In this document: one piece after another, positions 17,145-24,892 of the stretch
Position numbering within the stretch: position 1 is the first letter of the stretch
Layout of the letters: each line of letters opens with the position of its first letter
Source: Microvirga arvi
GTDB taxonomy: Bacteria > Pseudomonadota > Alphaproteobacteria > Rhizobiales > Beijerinckiaceae
Direction: 5' to 3'
Assembly (NCBI RefSeq): GCF_016892765.1
Contig: NZ_JAFEMD010000027.1
Location: 1-64,000, forward strand
DNA: 64,000 nucleotides
The notes under the pieces: generated by a model
Told to the model about the DNA's origin: nothing
What the model saw: only the letters and a program-made list of their open reading frames with translations
Database searches by the model: none
Made by a program: the position numbers and the translations under genes

Positions 17145-18317
17145 TCAGTTGGCCTTGGCGGCCTTGACCGGATCCTTGACGTTCGGGATCGTGGCGAACT
17201 CCACGTTGTAGAGCTCCCCGTCCTTGCGCTCGACTTTCCGCACATAGATGTTCTGGATGATGTCACGCGTCTGCGGGTCGATCGAGACCGGCCCGCGCGG
17301 GCTGGTCCAGCTCATCCCCTTCATGGCATCGATCAAGGCCTGGCCGCCCTGGCCGTTGGTCTTCTTCAGCCCCTCGTAGATCAGGTGCATGCCGTCATAG
17401 CCGCCCACCGCCATGAAGTTCGGCCGCATGCTGTTGGCCTTCTTGAAGGCTTCGACGAAGGCCTTGTTCTCAGGGCTGTCGTGGGCGACCGAGTAATGGT
17501 GCGTGGTGATCGCACCGAGAGCCACGTCCCCGATGTTGTTGAGCAGATCGTCGTCCGTCACGCTGCCTTCAGCCAGGAGACGAATGCCGCTCTTGTCGAG
17601 GCCGCGCTCCACGAACTGCTTCATGAATTGCGCACCAACGCCGGATGGCACGAAGGCCAGAAGCGCGTCGGGCTTGGCGTCGGCCACCTTCTGCAGGAAG
17701 GGCGAGAAGTCCGGGTTTGCCAGAGGCACCCGCAGGTTCTCTACCTGGCCGCCGGCCTTGGTGAAGACGTCCGTGAACGCCTTCTCCACGTCGATGCCCG
17801 GACCGTAGTCCGAAACGAGAGTGACGACCTTCTTGAGGCCATTCTTAGCGGCCCAGTCAGCAAGAGGAACAGTGGCTTGCGCCGCCGTGAAGCTGGTGCG
17901 CACGATGAAGGGTGAGGCTTCCGTAATCGTTGAGGTCGCCGCTGCCATCACCACGGCAGGAACCTTGCCTTGGGTCGCCAAGGGACCCGACGCGAGCGCG
18001 AGGGGTGTCAGGCCGAAGCCTGCCATGACAGTGATCTTGTCGTTGACGATCAGCTCCTGCGCCAGGCGCTTGGTCACGTCCGCCACGCCCGTGTCGTCCT
18101 TGACGATCAGCTGGATCTTCTTGCCCCCCACCGTGTCGCCCTGCTGCTGCATGTACAGCTTGGCCGCCGCCTCGATCTGCCGCCCCGTCGAGGCAAACGG
18201 CCCCGTCATCGGCAGAATCAGCCCGATCTTCACCGCCTCCTGCGCCAGGGCCGCCCCGCTCACGGCCAGCGTCACCGCCGCGGCGCCCGCAGCCCCTAAA
18301 AATGTCCGACGTCGCAT
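17145..18317 (-). CDS. ABC transporter substrate-binding protein (HAAT/LivK type), copy 2
   Basis: This 390-residue periplasmic binding protein is paralogous to the product of 12889-14064. The ATG at 18317 has the same ribosome site and the same signal peptide as copy 1. Residues 1-95 and the last ~95 are identical in both, while the central part differs at many positions; for example copy 1 has NPGMRP where this copy has NSMRP. It has its own terminator and is not followed by permease genes. It probably delivers a second ligand to the same LivHMGF. Confidence 0.92.
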   Translation of the reverse strand: MRRRTFLGAAGAAAVTLAVSGAALAQEAVKIGLILPMTGPFASTGRQIEAAAKLYMQQQGDTVGGKKIQLIVKDDTGVADVTKRLAQELIVNDKITVMAGFGLTPLALASGPLATQGKVPAVVMAAATSTITEASPFIVRTSFTAAQATVPLADWAAKNGLKKVVTLVSDYGPGIDVEKAFTDVFTKAGGQVENLRVPLANPDFSPFLQKVADAKPDALLAFVPSGVGAQFMKQFVERGLDKSGIRLLAEGSVTDDDLLNNIGDVALGAITTHHYSVAHDSPENKAFVEAFKKANSMRPNFMAVGGYDGMHLIYEGLKKTNGQGGQALIDAMKGMSWTSPRGPVSIDPQTRDIIQNIYVRKVERKDGELYNVEFATIPNVKDPVKAAKAN

Positions 18318-18645
18318 CCTCTTCTCCCTTTCGTTTGTCATTGGTCTTCGCTGTGAGACGCTTATTGGTCTCTTGGTATTGGCAAAGAACAGGAGCGCCT
18401 TGTTGGGCGCTCCGCTGCAGCCCAGGCTGCGGCTCCGGCAACGACTTGCCGACGGCTAATGTTGCAACGAACAGGCCCTCTGGACATGCCGTCCGTCATG
18501 CGCAGTCTCCACCTTGGGCTCAGCTCAGTTCTATGCTGAGCCGTCTCGGCAATAAGACGCCAGCAAACGGTCCCTGAAGCAAATTAGTTTTTCGGGGTCA
18601 TTGCTTAAAGAAATTCATATATCCGCAGCTTTCGCCCTTTGCTCC
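18318..18645. promoter_or_regulatory. Leader region of binding-protein copy 2 with a LysR-regulon-like element
   Basis: This 328-bp gap holds no credible gene. At 18575-18625 it contains a copy of the element found at 21191-21241, matching at 35 of 50 aligned positions without a gap. The match includes an identical 10-bp start (TGAAGCAAAT) and an identical TTCATATAT near the end. Both copies have the same orientation relative to the minus-strand operons they precede. Confidence 0.55.
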
Positions 18646-18960
18646 TCAAGAGGTCATCGGATCGATTCGATGGGCCTGGAACCGGGCGGCCAAGGCCGTG
18701 ATCTCGATGGTTTCGACAAGACCCGCGCGGGCGAAGGGATCATTCTCCGCGAAGGTCTGAGCGGCCTCCCGCGAGGGAGCCTCCAGGATCCCGAAGTTTC
18801 CCAGCGGCGTCTCGGCATTGTCCTCTGTCAGGGCGCTGCCGATCAGCACCCTGGCGAGCCCGCCTCCACCCGTAGCGACGTGCTGGCGATGTGCATCTCG
18901 GTGATGCTCGCGCAATTCCGCCATGCCCGGCTTGTGGCGGCAGATCATGAGCCAGTACAT
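18646..18960 (-). CDS. YciI-like family protein
   Basis: This is a small cytoplasmic protein of 104 residues with the ferredoxin-like YciI fold. The pattern is MYWLMICRHKPGM at the N-terminus, REHHRDAHRQH near residues 17-27 and an LGNFGILEAPSREAAQTFAENDPFA-type second half. The histidine/aspartate pair of the family is present (HRDAHRQH and NDPF). It lies 4 bp after ligB and is surely co-transcribed. YciI-like proteins often appear in aromatic pathways, including as muconolactone-type isomerases; a role in processing a ring-cleavage product is inferred. Confidence 0.8.
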   Translation of the reverse strand: MYWLMICRHKPGMAELREHHRDAHRQHVATGGGGLARVLIGSALTEDNAETPLGNFGILEAPSREAAQTFAENDPFARAGLVETIEITALAARFQAHRIDPMTS

Positions 18961-18964
18961 GACG

Positions 18965-19831
18965 TCAAGCCGCCACAGCTGGAGAGGCCGTGGCCTTGTT
19001 TTCCATGACGATCATGCCGGCGCCCGTCATGGAAGCGGGAACGAAGTAGTGCTTGTGCCGGACGACTACGTCGCGATCCATGGCGCCGCGCATGACGAGC
19101 CACATCATCAGTTCCGCCCCCTCGCTGCCGAACAATTCCACATATTGCTCCCGGGACATGCTCGCGAGCTTCTCAGGATCGGTGGCGATGTCATTCAGGA
19201 AGGCCTGGTCCGCCTGCGGATTCACGAAGCCCGCGCGGGCCCCTTGAAGCTGGTGGGACAGACCACCCGTGCCAAGGATGACGAACCGCTCGTCAGTCGG
19301 GTAGCTCTCGATGGCTTGGCGCAGAACGCGGCCCATCTCGTAGCAGCGGCTCGGAAGCGGGATGGGATATTGGATCACGTTGACGAAGATTGGCACAACG
19401 CGCACCGGCCATTCTGCAGGCCGGCCCCAGAACAGCTCCATCGGAACCTGGATGCCGTGGTCGACCTCGATCTCCTGACAGATCATCGGGTCGAACCGGC
19501 TCTCGATCAGGGTATCGATGAAATGCCAGGAGAAATCGACGGCTCCTTTGAAGGGCGGGATCGCGCGGGGTCCCCAGCCTTCATCAACCGGGCGATATTC
19601 CTCGGCGCAGCCGACGGCGAAGGTCGGTACCTTGTCGAGGAAGAACGAGTTGCCGTGGTCGTTGAAGATCACGACCGCCACGTCGGGCTTGTGCTCCTTC
19701 ACCCATTCCTGTCCTGGGATGTAGCCGTCGAAGAACGGCTTCCAGTCCGGCGTGTCGCGCAAGCCTTTGTCGATCGCTGCACCGATCGAGGGAACATGCG
19801 ATGTCCCCAATCCGCCAATGAGCTTCGCCAT
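18965..19831 (-). CDS. ligB: Protocatechuate 4,5-dioxygenase/gallate dioxygenase-type catalytic beta subunit (LigB family)
   Basis: This is the catalytic subunit of a type II extradiol dioxygenase. It has 288 residues. Iron ligands of the LigB family are visible: His12 in GTSHVPS, His near 59 in FNDHGNSFF and Glu near 240 in FGSEGAEL. A catalytic-type histidine lies in GGLSHQLQG near 195. The gene starts one base into the ligA stop codon, so the two are translationally coupled. The neighbouring galDBC genes indicate that the product feeds the 4-oxalomesaconate pathway. Gallate, 3-O-methylgallate and protocatechuate are all possible substrates. Confidence 0.92.
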   Translation of the reverse strand: MAKLIGGLGTSHVPSIGAAIDKGLRDTPDWKPFFDGYIPGQEWVKEHKPDVAVVIFNDHGNSFFLDKVPTFAVGCAEEYRPVDEGWGPRAIPPFKGAVDFSWHFIDTLIESRFDPMICQEIEVDHGIQVPMELFWGRPAEWPVRVVPIFVNVIQYPIPLPSRCYEMGRVLRQAIESYPTDERFVILGTGGLSHQLQGARAGFVNPQADQAFLNDIATDPEKLASMSREQYVELFGSEGAELMMWLVMRGAMDRDVVVRHKHYFVPASMTGAGMIVMENKATASPAVAA

Positions 19832-20184
19832 TATACTTTCTTCCCTAAACGGTTGCGCAGAAAATCGTCGTGATCCATGCCCGCCTGATGAGCGCCGATC
19901 TCGGTGATGCGAACCGGGTCGACGGCGGAGATCTTGAGGATGAAGAAGAGATTGCCGCCGAGCCGCACCATCTCACGCCAGTTGCGCGTCATGACGGCCT
20001 CCTTCTCCTCCGGGGTGAGGCCGAAGCGGTCGAGATAGGCGCTCTCATCCTGCTTGAAGGCCTCGCGGTTCTCAGGCTTGCTCAGTCCCATCGCCATCTT
20101 GTTGATGCGGTAGCCACCCAGCGATCGCTTGCGATCGAAGAGCGGCGTATCGGGAATGCGATCCTGCCCTGGTTTCTCTTCCAT
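19831..20184 (-). CDS. ligA: Protocatechuate 4,5-dioxygenase alpha subunit (LigA family)
   Basis: This 117-residue helical subunit covers the active site of LigB. The LigA pattern appears as GYRINKMAMGLSKPENREAF (residues 24-43), FGLTPEEKEAVMTRNW and LGGNLFFILKISAVD. It lies 3 bp after the hydrolase gene and overlaps ligB by one base. In gallate dioxygenases (DesB/GalA) LigA and LigB are fused; here they are separate genes, as in protocatechuate enzymes. Confidence 0.92.
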   Translation of the reverse strand: MEEKPGQDRIPDTPLFDRKRSLGGYRINKMAMGLSKPENREAFKQDESAYLDRFGLTPEEKEAVMTRNWREMVRLGGNLFFILKISAVDPVRITEIGAHQAGMDHDDFLRNRLGKKV

Positions 20185-20187
20185 GAT

Positions 20188-20943
20188 CTACCTCCCCATG
20201 GCCGCAGCGCCTCGAGCGCCTGCGGTCTCGTTCTCAAAACCCAGCCAGCGCAGCAAGGCGCGGGACACCTGCTCGGGCTGCTCGAGCAGGGTCATGTGGC
20301 CACTGTCTTCGATCACTACGAGTTCGGCATTCGGGATCCGTGCCGCCATCTCCTCATGCTGCGCGAGCGGACTCCATCGATCCTGACGTCCAACCATGAC
20401 CAGCGTTGGGCAGGCGATGTCCGGCAGGCGCGGAACCAGGTTTGGACGGTTGAGGAGTGCCCGGATCTGCCGCTGATGCTGCTCAGGCGTAGCCCGCATT
20501 ACCATTGCCTTAAGGGGAGCAAGCAGGGCCTGATCCTCCACCCTGTCCACGTGGAGCATGGGCGGCAGCCACCGGTCGGCGAGGGTTCCCATGCCTTCAG
20601 CGAATGCCAGGTCCACTAGCACCTGCCGCTTCGCCTCCTCTCCATCCCTGCGGGAGTCGACGCCCGTGTCGATCAGGGCCATCTTCTCGATGCGCTCGGG
20701 AGCGAGGTGAACCATTTCCATAGCAACCCGCGCCCCCATGGAATGGCCGATGGCGATGATCGGTCCGTCCACCATGGCCAACGCCGAGCGGGCCATGGCC
20801 TCAAGAGAATCGTGCTGCGAATAATCCGCGACAAGAACTTGGGCATGGGGCCGCAGGGCTTCGATATGCGCGCTCCAGACGCTCGCGTCGCACAGGAGCC
20901 CGGGAAGAAGAAGAATCGTTGGACGTTCGTTCGCCGCGACCAT
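20188..20943 (-). CDS. Alpha/beta-fold hydrolase
   Basis: This 251-residue hydrolase has a nucleophile elbow GHSMG near residues 66-70, an aspartate in VGRQDRWSP near 196, and a histidine in DSGHMTLLE near 221. The oxyanion region is LLLPGLLCDASVW at 10-22. It is the first gene of the hydrolase-ligA-ligB-yciI operon and diverges from the LysR regulator. Likely roles are hydrolysis of an aromatic ester or of a lactone formed after ring cleavage. No LigI-type lactonase is in the window, so a substitute role is possible but unproven. Confidence 0.85.
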   Translation of the reverse strand: MVAANERPTILLLPGLLCDASVWSAHIEALRPHAQVLVADYSQHDSLEAMARSALAMVDGPIIAIGHSMGARVAMEMVHLAPERIEKMALIDTGVDSRRDGEEAKRQVLVDLAFAEGMGTLADRWLPPMLHVDRVEDQALLAPLKAMVMRATPEQHQRQIRALLNRPNLVPRLPDIACPTLVMVGRQDRWSPLAQHEEMAARIPNAELVVIEDSGHMTLLEQPEQVSRALLRWLGFENETAGARGAAAMGR

Positions 20944-21268
20944 CAGCGCGCTCCGTGGATATTTTCCGCTTGAACCATGATCATCGACATCCCCGGAACA
21001 TAAGGTAGAGGCGGTCAGGCCCGAAGATATGGCAATGCGTGTCGCAACTCCCCGGCGGAAGCCTGAACGAGGGGACCCGCGGATCGGGATGCGGCGGCGG
21101 GATCGTAGGCACTGACGTCATTCGGCGGCTTGGCCTCATCCTGAATCGAAAGCGGACTCATAATCCTCAAGCAATGCAACAGACCAGCAATGAAGCAAAT
21201 GGTTTGTTTTTGGCCATTGATGAATATACTTCATATATTCAGGCAGCTCTCGACATCGTGGATCCTCC
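20944..21268. promoter_or_regulatory. Divergent hydrolase/lysR control region
   Basis: This 325-bp region between the divergent operons holds no gene. Its right part carries the ~50-bp element at 21190-21241. Within it, 8-bp arms TGAATATA and TATATTCA form a perfect inverted repeat around a 5-bp spacer (21221-21241). A LysR-type protein normally binds such a site close to its own start. The left 200 bp show nothing recognisable. Confidence 0.6.
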
Positions 21269-22207
21269 ATGCGCATTGATTTCCTCGGTCTCCACGCCTT
21301 CGTCGCCATCGCGGAGCGCGGCAGTTTTCAGCTGGCGGCGGCTCATTTGAACCTGTCGCAGACAGCACTCAGTCACAGGATCCGCAAGCTGGAGGAGGAC
21401 CTTGGGGTGAAGCTCCTGTCTCGGACCACCCGGGAGGTCTCGCTGACGCAGGCCGGGCTCAATCTGCTGCCCAAGGTGAAGGGAACCATAGAAAGCCTAT
21501 CGGTATCTCTGGAAGAGCTGCGCCATGAGGGGCGCAGCCGTCAGGAAACATTGTCCATCGGTTGCCTTCCCACCATCGCCTCCGGTCGCCTTCCCCTGGC
21601 CCTGCGCCGCTTCCAGGAGCGCCATCCGGATGTGGTGTTGCGGATCTACGACAACTCCGCCACCGAGATCAGCAATCTGGTTCAGGATGGGACCATCGCC
21701 TTCGGAATCACCCTTGTCGCCGCCCACAGATGGGACTTCGACATCGAAATGCTGATCAAAGATCCGTTCACTCTGGTCTGCCCTGAAGACCACCCCTTGG
21801 CATCTCAATCTGCCGTGAGTTGGTCCGACCTCACGGAGGAGCCGCTGATCCGCATCAGCCCTCAGACCGGCAATCGCATGATCATCGACGATGCCCTGGG
21901 AAGCCGCCGAGAGGGCCTGACCTGGCGTTTCGAGGTCCAGCACATTCAGACGGCGGTTGCCTTGGTCAAGGCCGGCGTTGCGCTGACCGTCATCCCCAGC
22001 CGCGCCTTCGATTCCGTCGATGAGCGCGGCCTTAAGCTCGTGCCTCTGCGCAATCCGAGCATTACCCGTCAGCTCGGGATCGTATCCCGGCGCGGAGCAC
22101 CCTTGTCTCCATTGGCCGATGAACTCCGCAAGATTATCGTGGAGGTCTTCACTGGCGGAAAGCAAGGCTCTCAGAAGCAGAAGGCCGAAAGCCCGCAGCA
22201 GGCCTGA
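21269..22207 (+). CDS. LysR-family transcriptional regulator
   Basis: This 312-residue regulator has an N-terminal winged helix (FVAIAERGSFQLAAAHLNLSQTALSHRIRKLEEDLG, residues 11-46) and a LysR substrate-binding domain over about 90-295. It is placed between the divergent ligAB operon and galDBC. A similar element flanks it on both sides in mirror orientation, so it probably activates both operons in response to an aromatic or ring-cleavage effector. This arrangement resembles GalR of the gallate pathway. Confidence 0.9.
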   Translation: MRIDFLGLHAFVAIAERGSFQLAAAHLNLSQTALSHRIRKLEEDLGVKLLSRTTREVSLTQAGLNLLPKVKGTIESLSVSLEELRHEGRSRQETLSIGCLPTIASGRLPLALRRFQERHPDVVLRIYDNSATEISNLVQDGTIAFGITLVAAHRWDFDIEMLIKDPFTLVCPEDHPLASQSAVSWSDLTEEPLIRISPQTGNRMIIDDALGSRREGLTWRFEVQHIQTAVALVKAGVALTVIPSRAFDSVDERGLKLVPLRNPSITRQLGIVSRRGAPLSPLADELRKIIVEVFTGGKQGSQKQKAESPQQA

Positions 22208-22248
22208 AAAAAATTCATCAAAAGCCATAAACAAACCATTTGCTGCAT
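22206..22248 (-). promoter_or_regulatory. Mirror copy of the lysR-flanking element, upstream of galD
   Basis: The reverse complement of this 43-bp stretch matches 21190-21232 at all but six or seven positions, including the 15-bp run AGCAAATGGTTTGTT and the run TTGATGAAT. It lies right after the lysR stop codon and about 60-100 bp before galD. Relative to the operon each precedes, the two copies have the same orientation. Confidence 0.65.
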
Positions 22249-22304
22249 GAAGTCGTGTGATGCACCCTCCGGGCATTCACTCGCCAGCTTAGGGGAGAGG
22301 GACC

Positions 22305-23414
22305 ATTCAGCCGCGCATTCCTTGCATGATCCTTCGAGGCGGCACCTCCAAGGGCGCCTACTTCCTTGCTGACGACCTTCCTTCGGATCCGGCGCAGCGC
22401 GATGCGCAGCTCCTGTCGATCATGGGGTCGCCTGACCCACGCCAGATCGACGGCATCGGCGGCGCTCACCCGCTCACGAGCAAGATTGCCGTCGTATCCC
22501 GATCCAAACGCTCCGATTGCGACATCGACTTCCTGTTCGGCCAAGTCGGCATCGACAAGGCGAAGGTGGATGTCACGCCCAATTGCGGCAACATCCTCGC
22601 CGGTGTGGCGCCCTTCGCCATCGAGCGTGGCCTTGTGAAGGCGGTCGAACCCGTCACCCGGGTCCGTGTGCACACGGTCAATACGGGTACGATTGCAGAG
22701 CTGACGGTGCAGATCCGCGACGGTCATGTGATCTATGGTGGCGAGGCCCGTATCGACGGCGTGCCGGGCACCGCAGCACCCATCGCGGTCGAATTCCTCG
22801 ATGCCGCCGGCTCCGTCTGCGGATCCCTGCTGCCCACCGGCAATGTGGTGGATCGTGTCGCCGGTGTCGATGTCACCCTGATCGACAACGGCATGCCAGT
22901 GGTCGTGCTTGAGGCTTCAGCCGTCGGACGGACGGGATACGAACCGCGCGACGTGCTCGATAAGGACATGGAGCTGAAGGCACGATTGGAAGAGATCCGC
23001 CTCGAGGCCGGAAAGCTCATGGGCCTCGGCGATGTCTCATCCAAGGTGGTCCCGAAGGTGGCCCTGGTTGCGCACCCCGCCGCCGGGGGGCATGTCTGCA
23101 CCCGCAGCTTCATTCCTCATGAATGCCACGCCTCCATTGGCGTCTTCGCGGCTGTGACCGTCGCAACGGCCTGCGTGCTGCCGGGCTCCCCCGCATCGCG
23201 GGTGGCGCAGATCCCGCCAGGACGCGAGAAGACCCTCTCGGTCGAGCATCCGACTGGCGAGTTTAGCGTGGTCATCGAGGTAGGCGGGACCGAGGCGAGC
23301 CCTGTTGTCGAGAAGGCTGGTCTTCTGCGCACCGCCCGCCTGCTCTTCGAAGGCTATGCCTTTGCTCATGAAGCTCTCGCGGCGCCCTCCGAAGTTGGTC
23401 GAGACGCCGCCTAG
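22305..23414 (+). CDS. galD: 4-oxalomesaconate tautomerase (PrpF family), probable ATT start
   Basis: GalD converts the keto form of 4-oxalomesaconate to the enol form in gallate and protocatechuate-4,5 catabolism. The fold is a PrpF/diaminopimelate-epimerase-like double domain with MILRGGTSKGAYFLADDLP at the N-terminus. Likely active-site segments are VTPNCGNILAG near residues 85-95 and CTRSFIPHECHAS near 265. The first ATG (22326) would cut off RIPC, which is conserved in the family. An ATT at 22305 gives QPRIPCMILRGG and has AGGGGAGAGGG just upstream. I therefore call 369 residues from 22305; the ATG-started form is 362. The function is well supported by galB and galC downstream. Confidence 0.88.
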   Translation: MQPRIPCMILRGGTSKGAYFLADDLPSDPAQRDAQLLSIMGSPDPRQIDGIGGAHPLTSKIAVVSRSKRSDCDIDFLFGQVGIDKAKVDVTPNCGNILAGVAPFAIERGLVKAVEPVTRVRVHTVNTGTIAELTVQIRDGHVIYGGEARIDGVPGTAAPIAVEFLDAAGSVCGSLLPTGNVVDRVAGVDVTLIDNGMPVVVLEASAVGRTGYEPRDVLDKDMELKARLEEIRLEAGKLMGLGDVSSKVVPKVALVAHPAAGGHVCTRSFIPHECHASIGVFAAVTVATACVLPGSPASRVAQIPPGREKTLSVEHPTGEFSVVIEVGGTEASPVVEKAGLLRTARLLFEGYAFAHEALAAPSEVGRDAA

Positions 23415-23444
23415 ATCATGTGAACACATTCTCTTGAGGTCCTT

Positions 23445-24167
23445 ATGATGACTGGAAAGACCGGACTTGTCGTGACCGCCCATCCTGGCGACTTCGTCTG
23501 GCGGGCGGGCGGCGCTATCGCTCTTCATGCCAAGAAGGGCTACCGCATGAAGATTGTCTGCCTTTCCTTCGGCGAGCGCGGCGAGAGCCAGTGGGCCTGG
23601 AAGAAAGGCGACGTGTCGCTGGCAGAGGTCAAGACGCAGCGGCGCGAGGAAGCGGAGTACGCCGCTGCGGTGCTGGGCGCTGAGATCGAGTTCTTCGATA
23701 CAGGCGATTACCCGCTTCATACCACATCTGCGATGCTCGATCGCCTGGTCGACATCTACCGGGAACTCAAGCCTTCCTTTGTGCTCACCCACTCCTTGGA
23801 GGACCCCTACAACGTAGACCATCCGGAGGCGACACGCTTCGCCCAGGAGGCCCGCATCATCGCCCAGGCGGCCGGGCACAAGCCGAGCCCGGACTTGACC
23901 TACAATGCGCCGCCGGTCTTCCTATTCGAGCCGCACCAGCCCGAGCAGTGCAACTACAAGCCCAACGTGATTCTCAACATCGACGACGTGTGGGAGACCA
24001 AGCGCAAAGCCTTCGAAATCCTGGCAGCGCAGAAGCACCTGTGGGAATACTACACCCGCGTAGCGCTGAACCGCGGCATGCAGGGCGGGCGCAATTCGGG
24101 GCGAGTCATGACCTATGGCGAAGCCTACCAGCGGATCTTCCCTCAGATCGTCGAGGAACTCGCATGA
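23445..24167 (+). CDS. galB: 4-oxalomesaconate hydratase (PIG-L/LmbE family)
   Basis: GalB adds water to 4-oxalomesaconate to give 4-carboxy-4-hydroxy-2-oxoadipate. The 240 residues show the LmbE-like fold with metal-site motif TAHPGDF near residues 11-17 (AHPDD in deacetylases) and a second site [15 protein letters not shown] near 114-128. This enzyme differs from the classical LigJ hydratase, which belongs to another family. It lies 30 bp after galD and overlaps galC by ATGA. Confidence 0.9.
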   Translation: MMTGKTGLVVTAHPGDFVWRAGGAIALHAKKGYRMKIVCLSFGERGESQWAWKKGDVSLAEVKTQRREEAEYAAAVLGAEIEFFDTGDYPLHTTSAMLDRLVDIYRELKPSFVLTHSLEDPYNVDHPEATRFAQEARIIAQAAGHKPSPDLTYNAPPVFLFEPHQPEQCNYKPNVILNIDDVWETKRKAFEILAAQKHLWEYYTRVALNRGMQGGRNSGRVMTYGEAYQRIFPQIVEELA

Positions 24168-24856
24168 AGCCCGTCGTCGTCACCAACACACCCCGCATCG
24201 ATCAGGTGCTCGTCGATCGGCTCGCGGAGCTTGGCGTCGCAACAGCTCATGAGGCCATGGGGCGCTCAGGTCTTATGAAGCCGTATATGCGGCCGATCTG
24301 GGCGGGGGCTCAGGTGGCGGGCAGCGCCGTGACAGTGCTGGCGCAGCCCGGCGACAATTGGATGATCCACGTGGCTGTCGAGCAGTGCAAGCCGGGCGAC
24401 ATCTTGGTCGTAGGCGTCACCACCGATAACACCGACGGCATGTTCGGCGATCTTTTGGCGACCTCGCTGAAAGCGCGCGGCGTGGTCGGCCTCGTCATCG
24501 ACGCCGGCGTACGCGACGTGAAGACCCTCACGGAGATGGGATTTCCCGTCTGGTCGCGCGCGATCTCGGCGAAAGGAACCGTGAAGGCGACGCTTGGCTC
24601 CGTCAATGTTCCTGTCGTCTGTGCGGGCGCCCTGGTGAAGCCGGGAGATGTGATCGTCGCCGACGACGACGGCGTACTGGTGGTGCCACGCCGAGAGGCG
24701 GAGGCTGTTGCAATGGCGGGCGAGGCGCGCATCGCGAATGAAGGTTCGAAGCGCGAGCAGCTCGCCTCCGGCATTCTCGGCCTCGACCTCTACAAGATGC
24801 GAGAACCGCTCGCGAATGCGGGCCTTACCTATGTCGAATACAAGGATGAGGCGTAA
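24164..24856 (+). CDS. galC: 4-carboxy-4-hydroxy-2-oxoadipate/HMG aldolase (RraA-like)
   Basis: This class II aldolase splits 4-carboxy-4-hydroxy-2-oxoadipate into pyruvate and oxaloacetate, the last step of the pathway. The ATG at 24164 overlaps the galB stop (ATGA) and gives 230 residues. The family core is [21 protein letters not shown] followed by VRDV, near residues 100-124, with the arginine and aspartate that bind substrate and divalent metal. It is also known as LigK or ProA. Confidence 0.92.
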   Translation: MKPVVVTNTPRIDQVLVDRLAELGVATAHEAMGRSGLMKPYMRPIWAGAQVAGSAVTVLAQPGDNWMIHVAVEQCKPGDILVVGVTTDNTDGMFGDLLATSLKARGVVGLVIDAGVRDVKTLTEMGFPVWSRAISAKGTVKATLGSVNVPVVCAGALVKPGDVIVADDDGVLVVPRREAEAVAMAGEARIANEGSKREQLASGILGLDLYKMREPLANAGLTYVEYKDEA

Positions 24857-24892
24857 GGGCAGTGTCCTTACTCCCGCTGCGGGATTGCTCAC

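Noticed and set aside
15823-17211. A 462-codon plus-strand frame whose end matches the end of another plus-strand frame at 12955
   Set aside because: The shared end only reflects the repeated 3' ends of the two binding-protein genes read on the wrong strand.
12879-18331. The repeated binding-protein ends as the flanks of a composite transposon
   Set aside because: The repeats are coding, in the same gene position and in direct orientation. No transposase or terminal inverted repeats are visible. Gene duplication with conversion explains them better.
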